From Climacteris rufus (lineage: Eukaryota > Chordata > Aves > Passeriformes > Climacteridae): a DNA stretch of 64,000 bases. Made by a program: the position numbers and the translations under genes. Below the pieces are notes generated by a model. The model had not been told where the DNA came from. It did no database searches and was given only the letters and a program-made list of their open reading frames with translations. The stretch is taken from positions 324,731 through 388,730 of the forward strand of contig VZRZ01003844.1 in the NCBI GenBank assembly GCA_013398175.1, written 5' to 3'. Shown in pieces: positions 1 through 12,900 of the stretch (positions within the stretch are counted from its first letter, which is position 1; every line of letters starts with the position of its first letter).

Positions 1-150
1 GGAGGGGGCTGCGGGAGCGGCTGGGGACGGGGCAGCCGCTGCCTGCGTCGCTCCGGAGTTTTCCCCCGCCGCGGGTCGTACACCGCAACATTTCTGCCTT
101 CCGACAGCTCCCGAGCTTTTCGTTTGCTTCTCAGATTGCGAGAGAGAACA
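1..150 (+). promoter_or_regulatory. SLC5A7: CpG-rich stretch at promoter / 5' end of SLC5A7
   Basis: About fifteen CpG dinucleotides fall in the first 130 bases, whereas the rest of the window is CpG-poor and AT-rich. CpG density drops sharply after about position 130, so this looks like the downstream edge of a CpG island at the start of SLC5A7. It lies some 600 bases upstream of the start codon and probably contains the transcription start region or noncoding first exon. I see no TATA box and cannot place the start site. The island may extend upstream of the window. Confidence 0.6.
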
Positions 151-753
151 GATTGGTACTTTCCGTGCTGGGAAATTAAATGCTGCAAAAAAGGAAGCGC
201 AGATTTTAGAATACGGGAGATAATAGAAGAGGCAAAAGACTCAGCATTGCAATGCAGACACTCAAAAGATATGTTTTGCTGATGTAGCTCTTATTTATCC
301 ATAGTTCTAGTATTAAAGCAGTTTCATCTTCAAATTAAATAGACTTTTGCAGTAGTCCACATGGCCAAGATCTTCTATCCCTCGTACCAAACTTGTCCGT
401 GACTGAAGAGTTCCCAGACACTGAGGACTTGGTGACACTAAAACAATTCAGTGCTCATTCAGTAGCTGACTTGTAAGAACAGGGTAGCTTTCAGCCACAT
501 CATTCATAACCCTTTGTAATCAGAGGCTACAACTGTTGGTTGCTGCTCCACCGGCATTTTAAGTGGCATGTAACATTAATCTCAATTACATCTGAACGTC
601 TCATTTCATAAATTCACCGGATTAGTCTTTTTAATAACTGTCTGATGGGTTTTGCACACTGATTCTAAAAAGCAGGTTTGTTAAAAGCAGACCTATTATT
701 GCATTTTCTCCAGAGGTCTTAATGAAATAGCAATAAAAGAAACAGACTTCAAC
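151..753 (+). other. SLC5A7: 5' untranslated / leader region of SLC5A7, exon structure unresolved
   Basis: This stretch joins the CpG-rich start to the initiation codon. A plausible splice acceptor (pyrimidine-rich tract ending in CCAG) finishes at 713, so the exon carrying the ATG may begin at 714. A possible donor (GTAAGA) begins at 473, but its exon side is a poor match. The leader could instead be unspliced. A minimal upstream ORF (ATG AAA TAG) sits at 722-730 and would be in the mRNA under either model. Which model holds cannot be decided from sequence alone. Confidence 0.4.
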
Positions 754-931
754 ATGGCTTTCCATGTGGAGGGACTGGTGGCCATAGTTGTCTTCTACCT
801 GGCAATCCTGGCAGTAGGGATATGGGCTGCTTGGAAAACCAAGAACACCGGCAGTGAAGGAGATCGCAGTGAAGCTATTATAGTCGGTGGAAGAGACATT
901 GGTTTGCTAGTTGGTGGATTTACAATGACAG
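754..931 (+). CDS. SLC5A7: SLC5A7 coding exon 1 (residues 1-60)
   Basis: This exon encodes the extracellular N-terminus and transmembrane helix 1 (about residues 6-26), then the cytoplasmic loop with the run IIVGGRDIG that leads into helix 2. D48, a site of human congenital myasthenic syndrome variants, is present. The donor is GTATGT at 932. The exon ends after the first base of codon 60 (phase 1), which is completed as Ala in the next exon. Translation past the donor hits a stop within a few codons, so the junction is well defined. Confidence 0.96.
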
Positions 932-3900
932 GTATGTAAAAAGCACCTTTTTTTTTCCTAGCCAGCATATAACTTGTCAGTTTTCCATCTGAAATTACAA
1001 TCTGCATGTTGAATAATGCAAAATGGGGGAAATACACGCTTTTTATCCAATTGTTTAATGAACAGCCAAATGTAGCATCTCTATAAAAAAACAAATATTT
1101 GTAAGTCATACAGAAAGGATATATTATCAATAGTGTTCATAGTTTCTATTCTCATCTGTAGATCAGACATGTTCGGGACAAAAGTATGGAATTAATAAAA
1201 ATTAGAAAAGCTGCATAGATTAAGAAAGCCAGTTTTGAAATATCTATTACTGTTTTTAAAGCCATCCAAATTTGTGTGTTAATTTTAGTTTTGTTTAATC
1301 TGAGTAAAACAAAAGTTTATAGGGAAAAAAACTGGGGGGGAGGGGAGGGTGTGGAGCATAAATTAACTTTCTGAAAGAAAATTGGCATAACTCCAAATTT
1401 GTAATTGTATGGATTTCAGCAAACGTATTTTGGGGGTTCTTTTAGCTTCTTTTGCAGCAGTTTGACAAAATAATGCATTACTATCAATAGTAGTATCAGT
1501 AAGAAAAGCCTGGGTGGAGGAAGAGTTCACTGATTTTGTAAGCAGTGCTGTCTGACTCCCAGAGCCAGTCAAACCAGCTGTCTTACTGGTTAAATAAGAT
1601 ATTCACAATACAGTCCAAAATCTCAAAACTTACATTATGGTATTGGAACAACAATGCATTATAAGAAAAGTGAATGAAGCCGCCATTTTTTTAATGGCAA
1701 TTTAATTGCTTTGTTTTGTTTTTTAATTTAATCTAAATCCTACTCAGGCAAAGCCCTTTAAAATGTCAAATTGAATTTATCTGGCTATAGTTATGTTTTG
1801 CTGTTTTGACCTGTTCTGCTTTCACAATTATCTAATAAGGAAGATCCAGGTAAAACTTGGGCCAAAATTCTGCGTTCTTTAATGGAGATACGTTCTTATC
1901 CTTTTGAAGGGGCATTTTGCTCATTCAAAGACTGACTATTTAGATATTGAGTAAAAGATGTTTGTAAAAGTCAATGAAGTTTGAATACAGTCAGATATTC
2001 TGCTTTTTGCATTATGCTGTAATTAACTGTATCACGTATCTATCGGCTACTGAAGCCCCAGATATGAGAAGATTCTGCTCATAGCAAGAGCTGGTTTGAC
2101 TACTTTCTGCTGAATGAAATGTTTCCAAGAGTACTGAAACCAGAATATTTTGCAGAAATATTGGTTGCCACGAAACAATAGACATTAAATCAGGGGAGTG
2201 GAGATAAAAAAAGGCATTCCCCACAGAAGTGGCTACTACTAACAGCTTTACATGTAGAAGACACAAGTTCTCGTCTCCTTAATGCTGTTTTACAGGACTA
2301 TTTTGTGTAACCGCTGAAGCACAGATGAAACTTGAACTGGGGCTTCCTATATCTCAGGCAATTTCTATAGCCACCACAATTCACACCCACACATGCTCAT
2401 CCTGTGTCATGCATGCTCTAGAGATGACATAGTATCTCATCTGCGCAGTAAAATATCAGACTGATCCCAAAGCCTTTGTGTAGCTAAAACTGTCATGGAT
2501 TTTATACTGTCAGAGTTTACATTCTTTCTCCCCTATGCCTTCCTTAAATATGTCAATTAAAGCTTGAGATGGCAACTAACCTACACTTCCAGCTGCAGGG
2601 AACCACGCTTGGCACATAAAGCTGGATGTGGGCACAAATCTACCAAACCAGGGGTTAGTGCGAGTTTTCTCTCAGTGAGGATGTTTGGGACACTAAGTTT
2701 GTAAAGTCATAATAAAACAATTACAAAAGCAAGCTGATGAAAATCCACAATGATTTTTACAGATTTGTAGTTTTTACAAAATGGTCACGTTATTCAAGGG
2801 CATACTTGAGTTTTAAAAGATTTTGCACCTCGCAACCACAACTATTCACCATACATGATTATTCCAAAATAATCTTTGTATTTTACAGATTTAATTGTCT
2901 TAATATGACGTAAAAATTAAAGCTTACCCCACAAAAGGAAAGTGAGAATTTTTTTAAAGATTTCCACAAAGGATATTCTTTGTATGTACATGAAGCACTT
3001 TGGGTTATAAGGCCTAATTCTGTCTTTCTTTCCTGAGACAAACACTACGATGTTCCATGGGTATTGGCTGTGAAAGTGGTAGCAGTTTCTAGGGCTACTT
3101 GGTGGAGAGGATGACAGCACTTAGCCAATAAATTTAAAATAAAACTCAGATCATAAGCATCAAGCTCAAGATTCCAGAGTAATTACAGTTGATTGTCCAA
3201 ACTGCATTGAAAAATCTTAAAGCACTACCTGTGAATAACAACTACAGATATATTTGGATATATATTATGATCCAGAAGAAGCAGCTGTATCAACTAGCTA
3301 CTGAAATGCTAAACACAAAGCCTGTTGAAGGTTGTGTCTGCAACTATGAAAATAGAAAGAGTGAAGAGGTTGAATTGTGAATGGATCATAGCATATTAAA
3401 ATGAACTATCATACCAGAGTTGACATGCATTTAATCTGTGTATCATTTTTACATAATTATAGATAAAATGTTACATTAAATATTAGCTTTCCTTATTTTT
3501 GTGAATGAATTTTTTAAGAAGTGTTATCTGCCACAAACTTGAATCTATTTTGATTTTGGTGATTGAGTTTAAACTTCAAAGGAAATAGTTGAAATTACAT
3601 AACCAAACACTCGCAAACATGACCCAAAAGGTAATAATCTACTGATGCAGTTTTTCATTTTAGTTGGTTAGAGCTATATATCCTTCCACATGAAAATAAA
3701 TAAATACTGCAAAATACTATTTTATCCTAATCCTCAGGTCAGAATTTCTGTTTCACAGAACTTGTTGAGTTTGTTAAATAATTTGAGTAGTCAGATAAGG
3801 AATCATTCCCAAAGAAGTGCTAAAAAATCTGCTAATAGATATCAATACGTATAAAGAGCTCTGAGATCAGTTTCTGTTGTCTCACAGGAACTAGAAGCAG

Positions 3901-6900
3901 AATTACATTCCTTATCCTCAGCATTTGATCATTTTTTAGGGTGCACATTTTAAATAGATGTTGATATTTACTGCATTTTTTTTGTTCTTCAGACAGCAGG
4001 CAAAGAAAAGATTAAAATAGATTACCACATGAAGGCTTCCATACATTATTAAATATTGTATTCCTTTTGGTTGATTTAGGTAAAAAAAAAAAAGGAATTT
4101 CACCAAAAATAAAAGTATTATACTGAGTTTAAATTGTGGCTTAGCAAACTGAGGATCAGAAAATTAATATCTAAGGTTGAAATCCCATCCTATCTTATCC
4201 CTTTATTTAATTTCTAATATATTTACCTATGCCAGTGTACATGCTGACTACCCATTCACCCCCTCAGAAGAAGATATAGCACCTTCCTAGAGCTCTGTGG
4301 TCTTTGACGGGTGTTCCAGAACAGTCATGTGCACAGAAAAATTGATCAGCAGCTATTTTTCATACCCCAATCCAGAAATCAAGAATTATAAAATAAAATT
4401 AAAAATAAGGGCTAAATCCTTCATGCCACTTTACACAGCAATATGTGTCTGCAGGGCAGACAGAGGAGAGTAATGACACCTGCAACATCACACATTAAAA
4501 AATTAACCTGATTTCCTCCAGAAGAAAATAAGGGAGGCAGGCATGGCATCCAAGTGCTCCTTGGAAAACACTGTAGTGACCCCAGGCAAATCAATGCTGG
4601 AAGCTGAAGCTCCCTTCACCACAACTGCAGCAATGTTGGACATCTGTCCTTGAGTATGGGGTATTATTCCCCATCTGCAACCCAAGTATCACTCATGTAG
4701 AATTTAGGCTTATGCGTTCTCTGGAGAAAGAGACAAATATAATTCCCTTTTCAAATATTTACTTTTTATATTGTATACAGGTGCTTGCAGTCTGTTCCCT
4801 AAGACTGTGCTGCTTGAGACACAATAGGCAACACACATTCTGGGTAGTCATGGACTTAATGTTCAGTAACTAATGGTGTCCCTCAGGGCCTTCAACAGCT
4901 GTCGGAGACATGGACAATGGGATTGAGGGCAGCCTCAGCAAGGTTGCAGATGACACCAAGATGAGTGCTGTGGTTGATGCTCTAGAGGGAAGGGATCCCA
5001 CAAAGAGGTACCTGGACAAGCTTGTCAAGGTGGGCCTGTAAGAGGCCAAGTGTAAGATCCTCCACCTGGATCAGGGCAAACCCCAACATGGATACAGGTT
5101 AGGTGATGATCGGATTAAGAGCAGCCCTGTTGAGAAAAACTGTTGAGAATTACCAAGATTGGAAGAAACCTTTAAGATCATCAGATCCAACGGTCAACCC
5201 AGTATTGACATTGTAACCGCTAAACCACGTCACCCAGCGCCAGATCCAGATGCCTCTTTGAATACCTGAAGTCACCAGGAATGGTGACTCCATCACTTCC
5301 CTGGGCAACTTGGGCAATTTATTCCAATGCTTGACCACACGAACAGTGAATTTTTTTTTTCTAATATCTAATCTGAATCTCATTTTTCTCATCTTAAGGT
5401 CATTTCCTCTTGTCCTCTCACTGCAGACACAGTAGAAGAGACCAGTCCCCACGTCACTACAACCTTTTTTCAGGGAGTTGTAGAGAGCAATGACGTCCTA
5501 CTCTTCTCAAGACTAAACAAACCCAGCTCCCTTAGTTGTTCCTCATAAGACAACGTTTTCTAGACCTTTCACAGGCCTTGTTGCCCTTCACTGGACACAC
5601 TTCAGCACCTCAATGTCCTTTTAAAAGTGAGAGGCACGGAATTGGACACAGTACTCAAGGTGCCAAGTGCAAGGGGATGATCTCTTTCCTAGTCCTGCTG
5701 GATGTACTATTCTTGATACAGGCCAGGATGCCATTGGCCTTCTTGGCCACCTGGGCACATGCTGACTCACGTTCAACTGCTGTCAACCAACACCAACAGG
5801 TCCTTTTCTGCTGGGCCACTTTCCAGCCACTCTGCCCACAGCCTGTATCTCTGTCTGGGGTTCTTGTGGCCAAAGTCTAGGAGTCAGCACTTGGTCTTGT
5901 TGAACCTCATACAACTGGCTTTGGCCCATCTCTCCAGCCTGTTTATATCCTACACTCCAGCAGATCAACACTCCAACACAACTTGGTGTCATCTGCAAAT
6001 TTGCTGATGGTGGACTCGGTCCCCTCATCCAGATCATCAGTAAAGATATTTAACGGGACTGGGCCCAACACTGATCCCAGGGACAGGCGGAGAGAGTTGA
6101 GGTTGTTTAGCCCGGAGGAGAGAGAGATCTGAACAGACCTGATAGCAGTCTTACAGTACCTAAAGGGGGCTTACAGGAAAGATGGGGATCAGGGCATGTA
6201 GTGATAGGATGAGGGGTGGAGGTTTAAACTGAAGGAGGGTAGATTTAGGTTAGATGTTAGGAAGAAATTCTTTCCTGTGGGGGTGGTGAGCCACCAGAAC
6301 AGATTGCCCAGAGAAGTTGTGGATGCCGCATCCCTGGAAGTGTTCAAGAACAGGTTGGACAGGGCTTTGAGCAACCTGTCTAGTGAGTGGCATCCCTGCC
6401 CATCACAGAGAGATTAGAATTAGATTATTTTTAAGGTACCTTTCAACCCAAACAATTCTTTGAGTCAATTACTCCATTATTCTATGATTTTAGAACTCTG
6501 GTAAACAAAGTATAATACTCCCATCTACCTTAATTCACACTGTCAAGAGTCACAAAATTCCAAATGTTTGACAACTTTTTATGCAGATTATGTATCCTTG
6601 TTCTTCCCATTAAGTATCATTCACCACCAATCTTTCCCATGTTGTCCCACATGGGCATCACTCACCTCTTACATCTGTAGTACACAATAGATCTTGAAAA
6701 CTAAAAGTCTACTGGTAACAGGGCTCCTTGGGTCACTTCTTTTGTTGCAGCCTTTCTCTGCATGCACGTCCCTCATAAAAAATCCATTATACTATTTCCA
6801 TAAACAGAATGGTCCATTCCTGTGCTTCAAAATGCTGAAAGGGGGACAGTTATAATTTGTGGGCTGCTAGAGATCTTTTATTCTAAAGCCATGGTGAAAT

Positions 6901-9900
6901 TCAGCAAAATACCCTGTGGTAGCACTTGAGAAATATCACAGTTAAGCAGAAAAGAGTGGTCATTTAGATCTTAATGAAATTTCTTAAGGAATTTTATTAA
7001 ATTTTCTTAATGTGTGTTCCTCTCCAATTGTTTGTCTTAAGCACAAAATCAGGTTTTCTTTTATAATGGTGGATGATGGGAGAATTCTGAAGACTGTTTA
7101 AGGAAAATCCATTTCTAACAATTGTGACTTTTTACACAGAAAGCCTGAACTACTCTTAAATAAGAAAGTAAAGGCTTCTGATGCAAATCAAAACATCCTT
7201 ACAAAAATCTAGCACTTGTAGGACCATTGTCTGTCTGCCATTGCTCAAACTACAAACCTAGGTTTATAAAACTTACTCATTACATCAAAAGTTTTTGCAT
7301 GGAATCTGCAAACAGGAAGAGATAAACCTTATTACTTGATTTGTTATGAAGTATTTTTTCACGTGTAATAGCAATATATTTCTGCATTGGAGTTTTTCTC
7401 TCATACATACTGTTGACCCCAAATTCTCAAATGTAGAAACTTTCCTTAAAGGCAGAGAATCAATTCATTACATTTAGAACTTATATAGCAACAAAAAAAA
7501 AGCGCCGCAACCCTATATAGAAATATTTAGAGAACTTAGAGTTTACTAAATGTACTTAATGTAGCAGCAATTTAAAATTTAACCAGGTTTTAACAGGGCA
7601 TTTTTTCATTAAGGACCAAGTAAACAGTGAGTTCATTGAAGTTTTGCCTATTTTAAATGCTTTGAGTTTTCCCAGCTGTGCGACCTCACCTTCATTTGGA
7701 CTAAAACAAAGAAAACAGTAATGGTAAATAAGTAGTGGGGTACTCAGCCCTCCTGTCTTCATTGACTATACAGACTTCGACACTGATGATTGCCTCAGTC
7801 CATTTGACTTCTCGTTTCATATGCTTAGGCTGTAAGTTCAAATTAGGGTTGTCTTTTATAGAAGGATGCCATGCCTGGCAGTTGTACAATACATTTTGTT
7901 AAAAATAACCATGTAATATGTAATGGCAATTTTATTATATAATGTGTGAGCTTTTCTTTCTTTGTGTATTTTAAAGACTTTCATCTCTTCGTTTTCAGCC
8001 ACTTGGGTTGGAGGAGGTTACATCAATGGGACAGCAGAAGCTGTGTATGTCCCAGACTACGGTCTAGCTTGGGCTCAGGCACCTATTGGATATTCTCTCA
8101 GCCTGATTTTAGGTAAGCAAAGACTAAAATGAATAGTCTCTCATTTCAAAGAGTTCTCATATCAGACCCATTATTTGAAATGAAACAACTAGGGTCTGAT
8201 AAAAGAATACTGAGATAAACTGGATCCCTTCTGCTGGTACATTTGGCTATTGCAAAAAAAACCAGAAAATCACTATAAATAGTTTGAAATCTAGAATCTC
8301 CTAAATTCCTTGTCAAGTCCTATTTAATCATTGTGACCATATTGTTCTATGGGGAGTGGGAGAGACGTGTGTTTAAATTACATATAGTAAGTTTTATATA
8401 TTCAGATTTTCTTTAAGTGTCTGTATGATCTGGAACATGAGCCAGGTGTCCAGGTATTAGGGCACCTATAAATCTTGGAATGCAAGACATATGTCCTTTC
8501 ACATTAGGGATGTGCTTATACTTTATAGATCTTCACCAAGAATGTAACTGACTTTTCTAACATTGTGTAGGAAGTCTGCAGTACTACCATATGTATTTTC
8601 TTAAATTTAGACCATTCATCCTCTTGAAAGCAGTACAAAACTCCATATCACATGTCAAAATGCAAATACACAATCCTGCTATATGCAGGGTCAGAGTATA
8701 AAATGCAGACATTATAAGTTTTAACACTGCAATAAAGATGCTACTGTTTTAAAAGCACGTTGTTACAAAAAAACAGATCCTGTATTTTTTATCTTTCCTT
8801 AACATGAGTGATGTACTCACCTTTCTAGTATTACTTGACCTTGCAGTGTATACTGAGTCTATTCTCATGGTCCTCCTACCTAATCTGTCCCTTTGTTTCC
8901 TGTGCTTGCTTATACAGCTCTTCTTTCAACTTTTATTTCTTCCTATACAACTTGTTTTCCCTCCTCTTTCTTTTTTCCCCTTGAAAATGCTTTCCAATGG
9001 CCTATCCTAGTTATCCTCTCTTCCCAGGCAAAAACCTTACCCATCATAGATGTTCCTCTCTGACATGTGCTGGCCAGTTCCAATTTCAGTAGTGGTTCCC
9101 ATCCGTGAGAAGAGCTCTATTTCCTGTAAGGAAAACAATGACAGTAGATGTCTGCCTGGAGATCACTTGATGTCATTTTGAGGTCATGAGGGTCATGATC
9201 CATCGATGTCATTAATGTGCTGTTAGAATTGTAGTCACAAGCATCGTCCTGACTCAGCCTCTATAGAATTGACACAAATTAATAACAGTCCAGAAGAGCT
9301 AGGCTCACTGCTCATTTTCAGATGTTTATAGATACCCAGACTTGTTTTCCTGGAAATTACAATGGCCACTGCAAAGAAAAGAACTCTGTATATGTGACCA
9401 TATATCTCTCTGCTGAGCACAGAGGGGAAATAATTTCTGTAGGCATGATCTGTACATTAAGGTTTGAAGGGAGGAATTATTCATCCTTCTTTGAAAAAAT
9501 AAATAATAAAAATTATGTTAGGAGAAATATTATTTCTTCAGACTGGAAGGATTAAAGGTTGATGAAATCTCTCTGTTCAGGGTTGTTCTCCATACCACTT
9601 TTCCTAATTTTTCAAGCAGTTTAGTTTTAAAGGTCAGACTATCTCCTTTTTCCTTTGACAGGTGTTTGAACATCCTAATAGATTAACTTTTTTTTCTTCT
9701 TTAATTGTATTTTGCAATGATGGCAAAACAAGTAGAATAGGAAAAGGATCCATTACCAAATCAAGAATAGTAAAAAAAGAAATGCTGGAGGGTTTCTGCG
9801 CCTATCTGCCTAAAGACAGCATTTACATAAGCAGTATAAATTGTGATGACAGTGTGTAAGCCAGTACCCTCTGTTCAGGGAACTTGATGCAATGAAGAAA

Positions 9901-12900
9901 TACGAGTTGTAAAAGGCAATACATAAAATTTGGAAAATCTTCTGTACAATATGAGGAAGAAATTACGTATCTTGTGAGGAAGCACCTAATTAAGAGTTGC
10001 CAAGTACTGTACAGTAGATTTCATTGGAAACTGACTGGTTTTCCAGTTTCTTATTATACCTTATACAGCAGTTTTACTGTAGTAGAAGTCTACTTAGTTA
10101 TAGTCATGTTTAGATCTCAACTACACAGATTTCCATACAAGGACTCTTTCAATTTTCCTGAAATACATATTTTTTTTTCCCCAAGCCAGAAAGAATTTGA
10201 GGGGGGCAGGTCTTTGCACATTTTATGTACATATCCAGCCCATAATACCAGCCAAGCAGAGCAGAATTGTGATACATCAAAATTCCTGAACATACATAAG
10301 TGAAGTAAGTATATGGCAAATATTCAGGGAACTTGACACCTGCAGAGCCCAGAAAACCTCTGAACTATCCTGCAGGTGCAGTAAAGTTGTTTTAAACATA
10401 TGTAATAAATCTGAATTGTCCTGACAGGATCAGATTTGCTGTGTGTGCACTAATCCACATGTGAAATTCTATTTCTGATTCAGGAATCTCAGTTTTATTT
10501 TTAGAGTAGGACTATGTGAAAATTCATGCTGGATTCTGGTCTAAGAATCAACAGGATTAGATAGAAAAGCTTTTCCTTTAGGCTAATCCAAAATGAGACA
10601 AAACTCATGCAGCATCCATAATGGAAGATTACATAAACTGAACCAATAAAAATAAGAAAAAAACTTATTTTTTATTATCAGACTATAGATACTAATGGTG
10701 TGTCTGTTTAAGTTATTCTTTAGACAGATGTAAGAGTTTCCAGAGAATATTTTAACTGTACTTTCTACTTTAAAACAAACAAACAGTATTGGTGATATAT
10801 TTGTACCTTTAACTGGTAATGAATGTTTTATCCCTTAATGGCAATGCATTTCTAAACTGCAGCTGGTGTCTTATGCTGCTTTTCTTTGTAGGTGGCCTTT
10901 TTTTTGCAAAACCCATGCGATCCAAAGGCTATGTGACAATGCTAGACCCTTTTCAGCAGCTTTATGGAAAAAGGATGGGAGGACTACTGTTTATTCCAGC
11001 TTTAATGGGAGAAATGTTTTGGGCTGCTGCCATCTTCTCTGCCTTAGGTAAGGAATAAGCAGTATAAATATTAATTTATCACAGGTAAAAAGGACTAAGA
11101 AAAGCATTAAAATTCTGGCTTCAAATGGCAACTATTTAAGCCAAATGATTCTGAGTGTGACAGTTCTAAGACCCATGCAAACTGGCAATTAAATCTGGTA
11201 ATGGTACCCCTTTATTATTTTGATAAGGGAAAGATATGCAAAGTATCTATTCATTTTCGCATACCTTAAAGTTGTTCCTCTTCAAAGAGCACGAGAAGAT
11301 TTATGAAAAAATTTCCTGTAATTGTGAGAGTGACATGACTGATTGCAGGTGCCTGTCGTGACAAATTTGACCCAGCTTTTCATTTACATCTCTGGGATGA
11401 CTGAAACCAGTCAAAATTTTCCTTAATGATGTGTAACATAATTGCCAGTGCATCTAAAACAAATCCTTTGCATATAGGAGATCTACATATACAGAACATT
11501 CCACAACACAAATAATAGAAGCAAACCAGATTCTGATCAATAAACTGAAGAATTCATCAATTCTAAATGGCTTTCTTCTTGACAAAATGAAGAAAATACT
11601 TAGGATTCAAGGAAGGATTCAGAGAATTAGTGAAACTATGACTCAATAGAAAATCACCCAACTACTCATCCAATCCTGAAAAAAAATCAGCTTCCAGGGT
11701 TTTTAATTATATTTCAGGCCTGAATTTAGCAATCCCTTTAAGAACAGAGAAGGCCCTTGAGCTGAAGCACCAGTAATTGACTTTTACCAGCTAATCATAC
11801 TAATAATGCACATGCATGTGGTAATGCCTTCTTGCATAAGCTATTTTAAACAAAAAATAAACTTTGAAGGTACTCTCCAACTGTGCTCTGATGAACTGCA
11901 AAGCAATGGGGAGCTTGTTTACCACAATTTCATCACAAAATCTGTAAAAGACTAAGAACAAACTGCATGCTGAGGTGATAGGAGTTGAATAACTTGAAGA
12001 ACACTCAGAGTATTTGGAATATTTTTGATTAAGGACAAGCCATTCTGTTTTATTTCAACACAAGTGTTGTGTTTCTTTCTAGATCTGTATAACAGCTGAC
12101 AGATTCAGTGTTCATAAAGGCCATTGAAGATTTTGATTTTAACTATTCTGTGAATAATCTAGTTCTTTTTTTTACACTTACCCTCACCGATTAATGTTTA
12201 ATCTCAGTTCTCTTCACTACTTGCTGTTTGTCATGACTCCTTGCTTGGCAGGATTGTAGATGGGAAACACAGGTCTTACAGCTTTGAAAGAGGTCTGAGC
12301 TTGTAATCCTTAAGCATATGAACTTTGAAGGCTCATTGTGCAGGAAAAACCACACCTGTGAGCTCCCAGAAGCTCTTATATATCACACATCATGGTGTCT
12401 TCTATGGCCAAAACTCTTCCAACTATGTGCTCCAGAATATCCATCTACAATAGCTGCAAGAATTAAAAGTTGTTGCAAGATGTTTCATTTAAGTCATCCT
12501 ACTTAGGAGAGAAATTCTTTAAACCTGGTCTTAAAACATTGCAATCACTTGAAATAGCTAATATATGTAAAGGAAATATATAACCATCCTGATAGCTGTT
12601 GGAAGGCCAGTTCAGGAGAACACAAACTATTCAGGAGGTTTCTTGATTGCACTGACAACAACTTCCTGACACAAATGATCAGGGAGGTGATGAAGGGAGG
12701 AGTATTGTTGAACCTGTTGCTTACAAACAAGGAAGTACTAGTTAGGTTTGTGAAGGTCAAAAGCAGAGTTGGCAGCAGTGTTCATGAGATGGTGGAGTTC
12801 ATGGTCCTGGGAGGGGGGAACAAGACAAAAATCAGAACTGCAACAATAGACTCTGCAAGAGTAGAGCTTGGCCTCTCTAGGATTCTACTTGGAAGAATCA

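Larger units (their letters stand above)
932..7998 (+). other. SLC5A7: SLC5A7 intron, about 7.1 kb, with CR1 cluster
   Basis: This is the largest intron of the gene. Apart from the three adjoining CR1 fragments between 4868 and about 6488, it is AT-rich unique sequence. I see no supported exon, RNA gene or simple repeat array in 932-4867 or 6489-7998. Short open frames here lack splice sites or recognisable protein similarity. The acceptor is TTTTCAG ending at 7998. Confidence 0.85.

Noticed and set aside
473..713. A short 5'UTR intron with donor GTAAGA at 473 and acceptor at 713
   Set aside because: The acceptor is reasonable but the donor's exon side is poor, and a 241-base intron cannot be confirmed. 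Left unresolved in the leader entry.
795..1130. 111-codon minus-strand frame over the first SLC5A7 coding exon
   Set aside because: It is an antisense shadow of the exon plus intron sequence.
4130..4690. Possible MIR- or L2-like fragments (AACTGAGGATCAGAAAATTAA and GGTATTATTCCCCATCTGCA)
   Set aside because: The similarity to MIR/L2 phrases is short and not collinear with a consensus that I can recall. Too weak to annotate.
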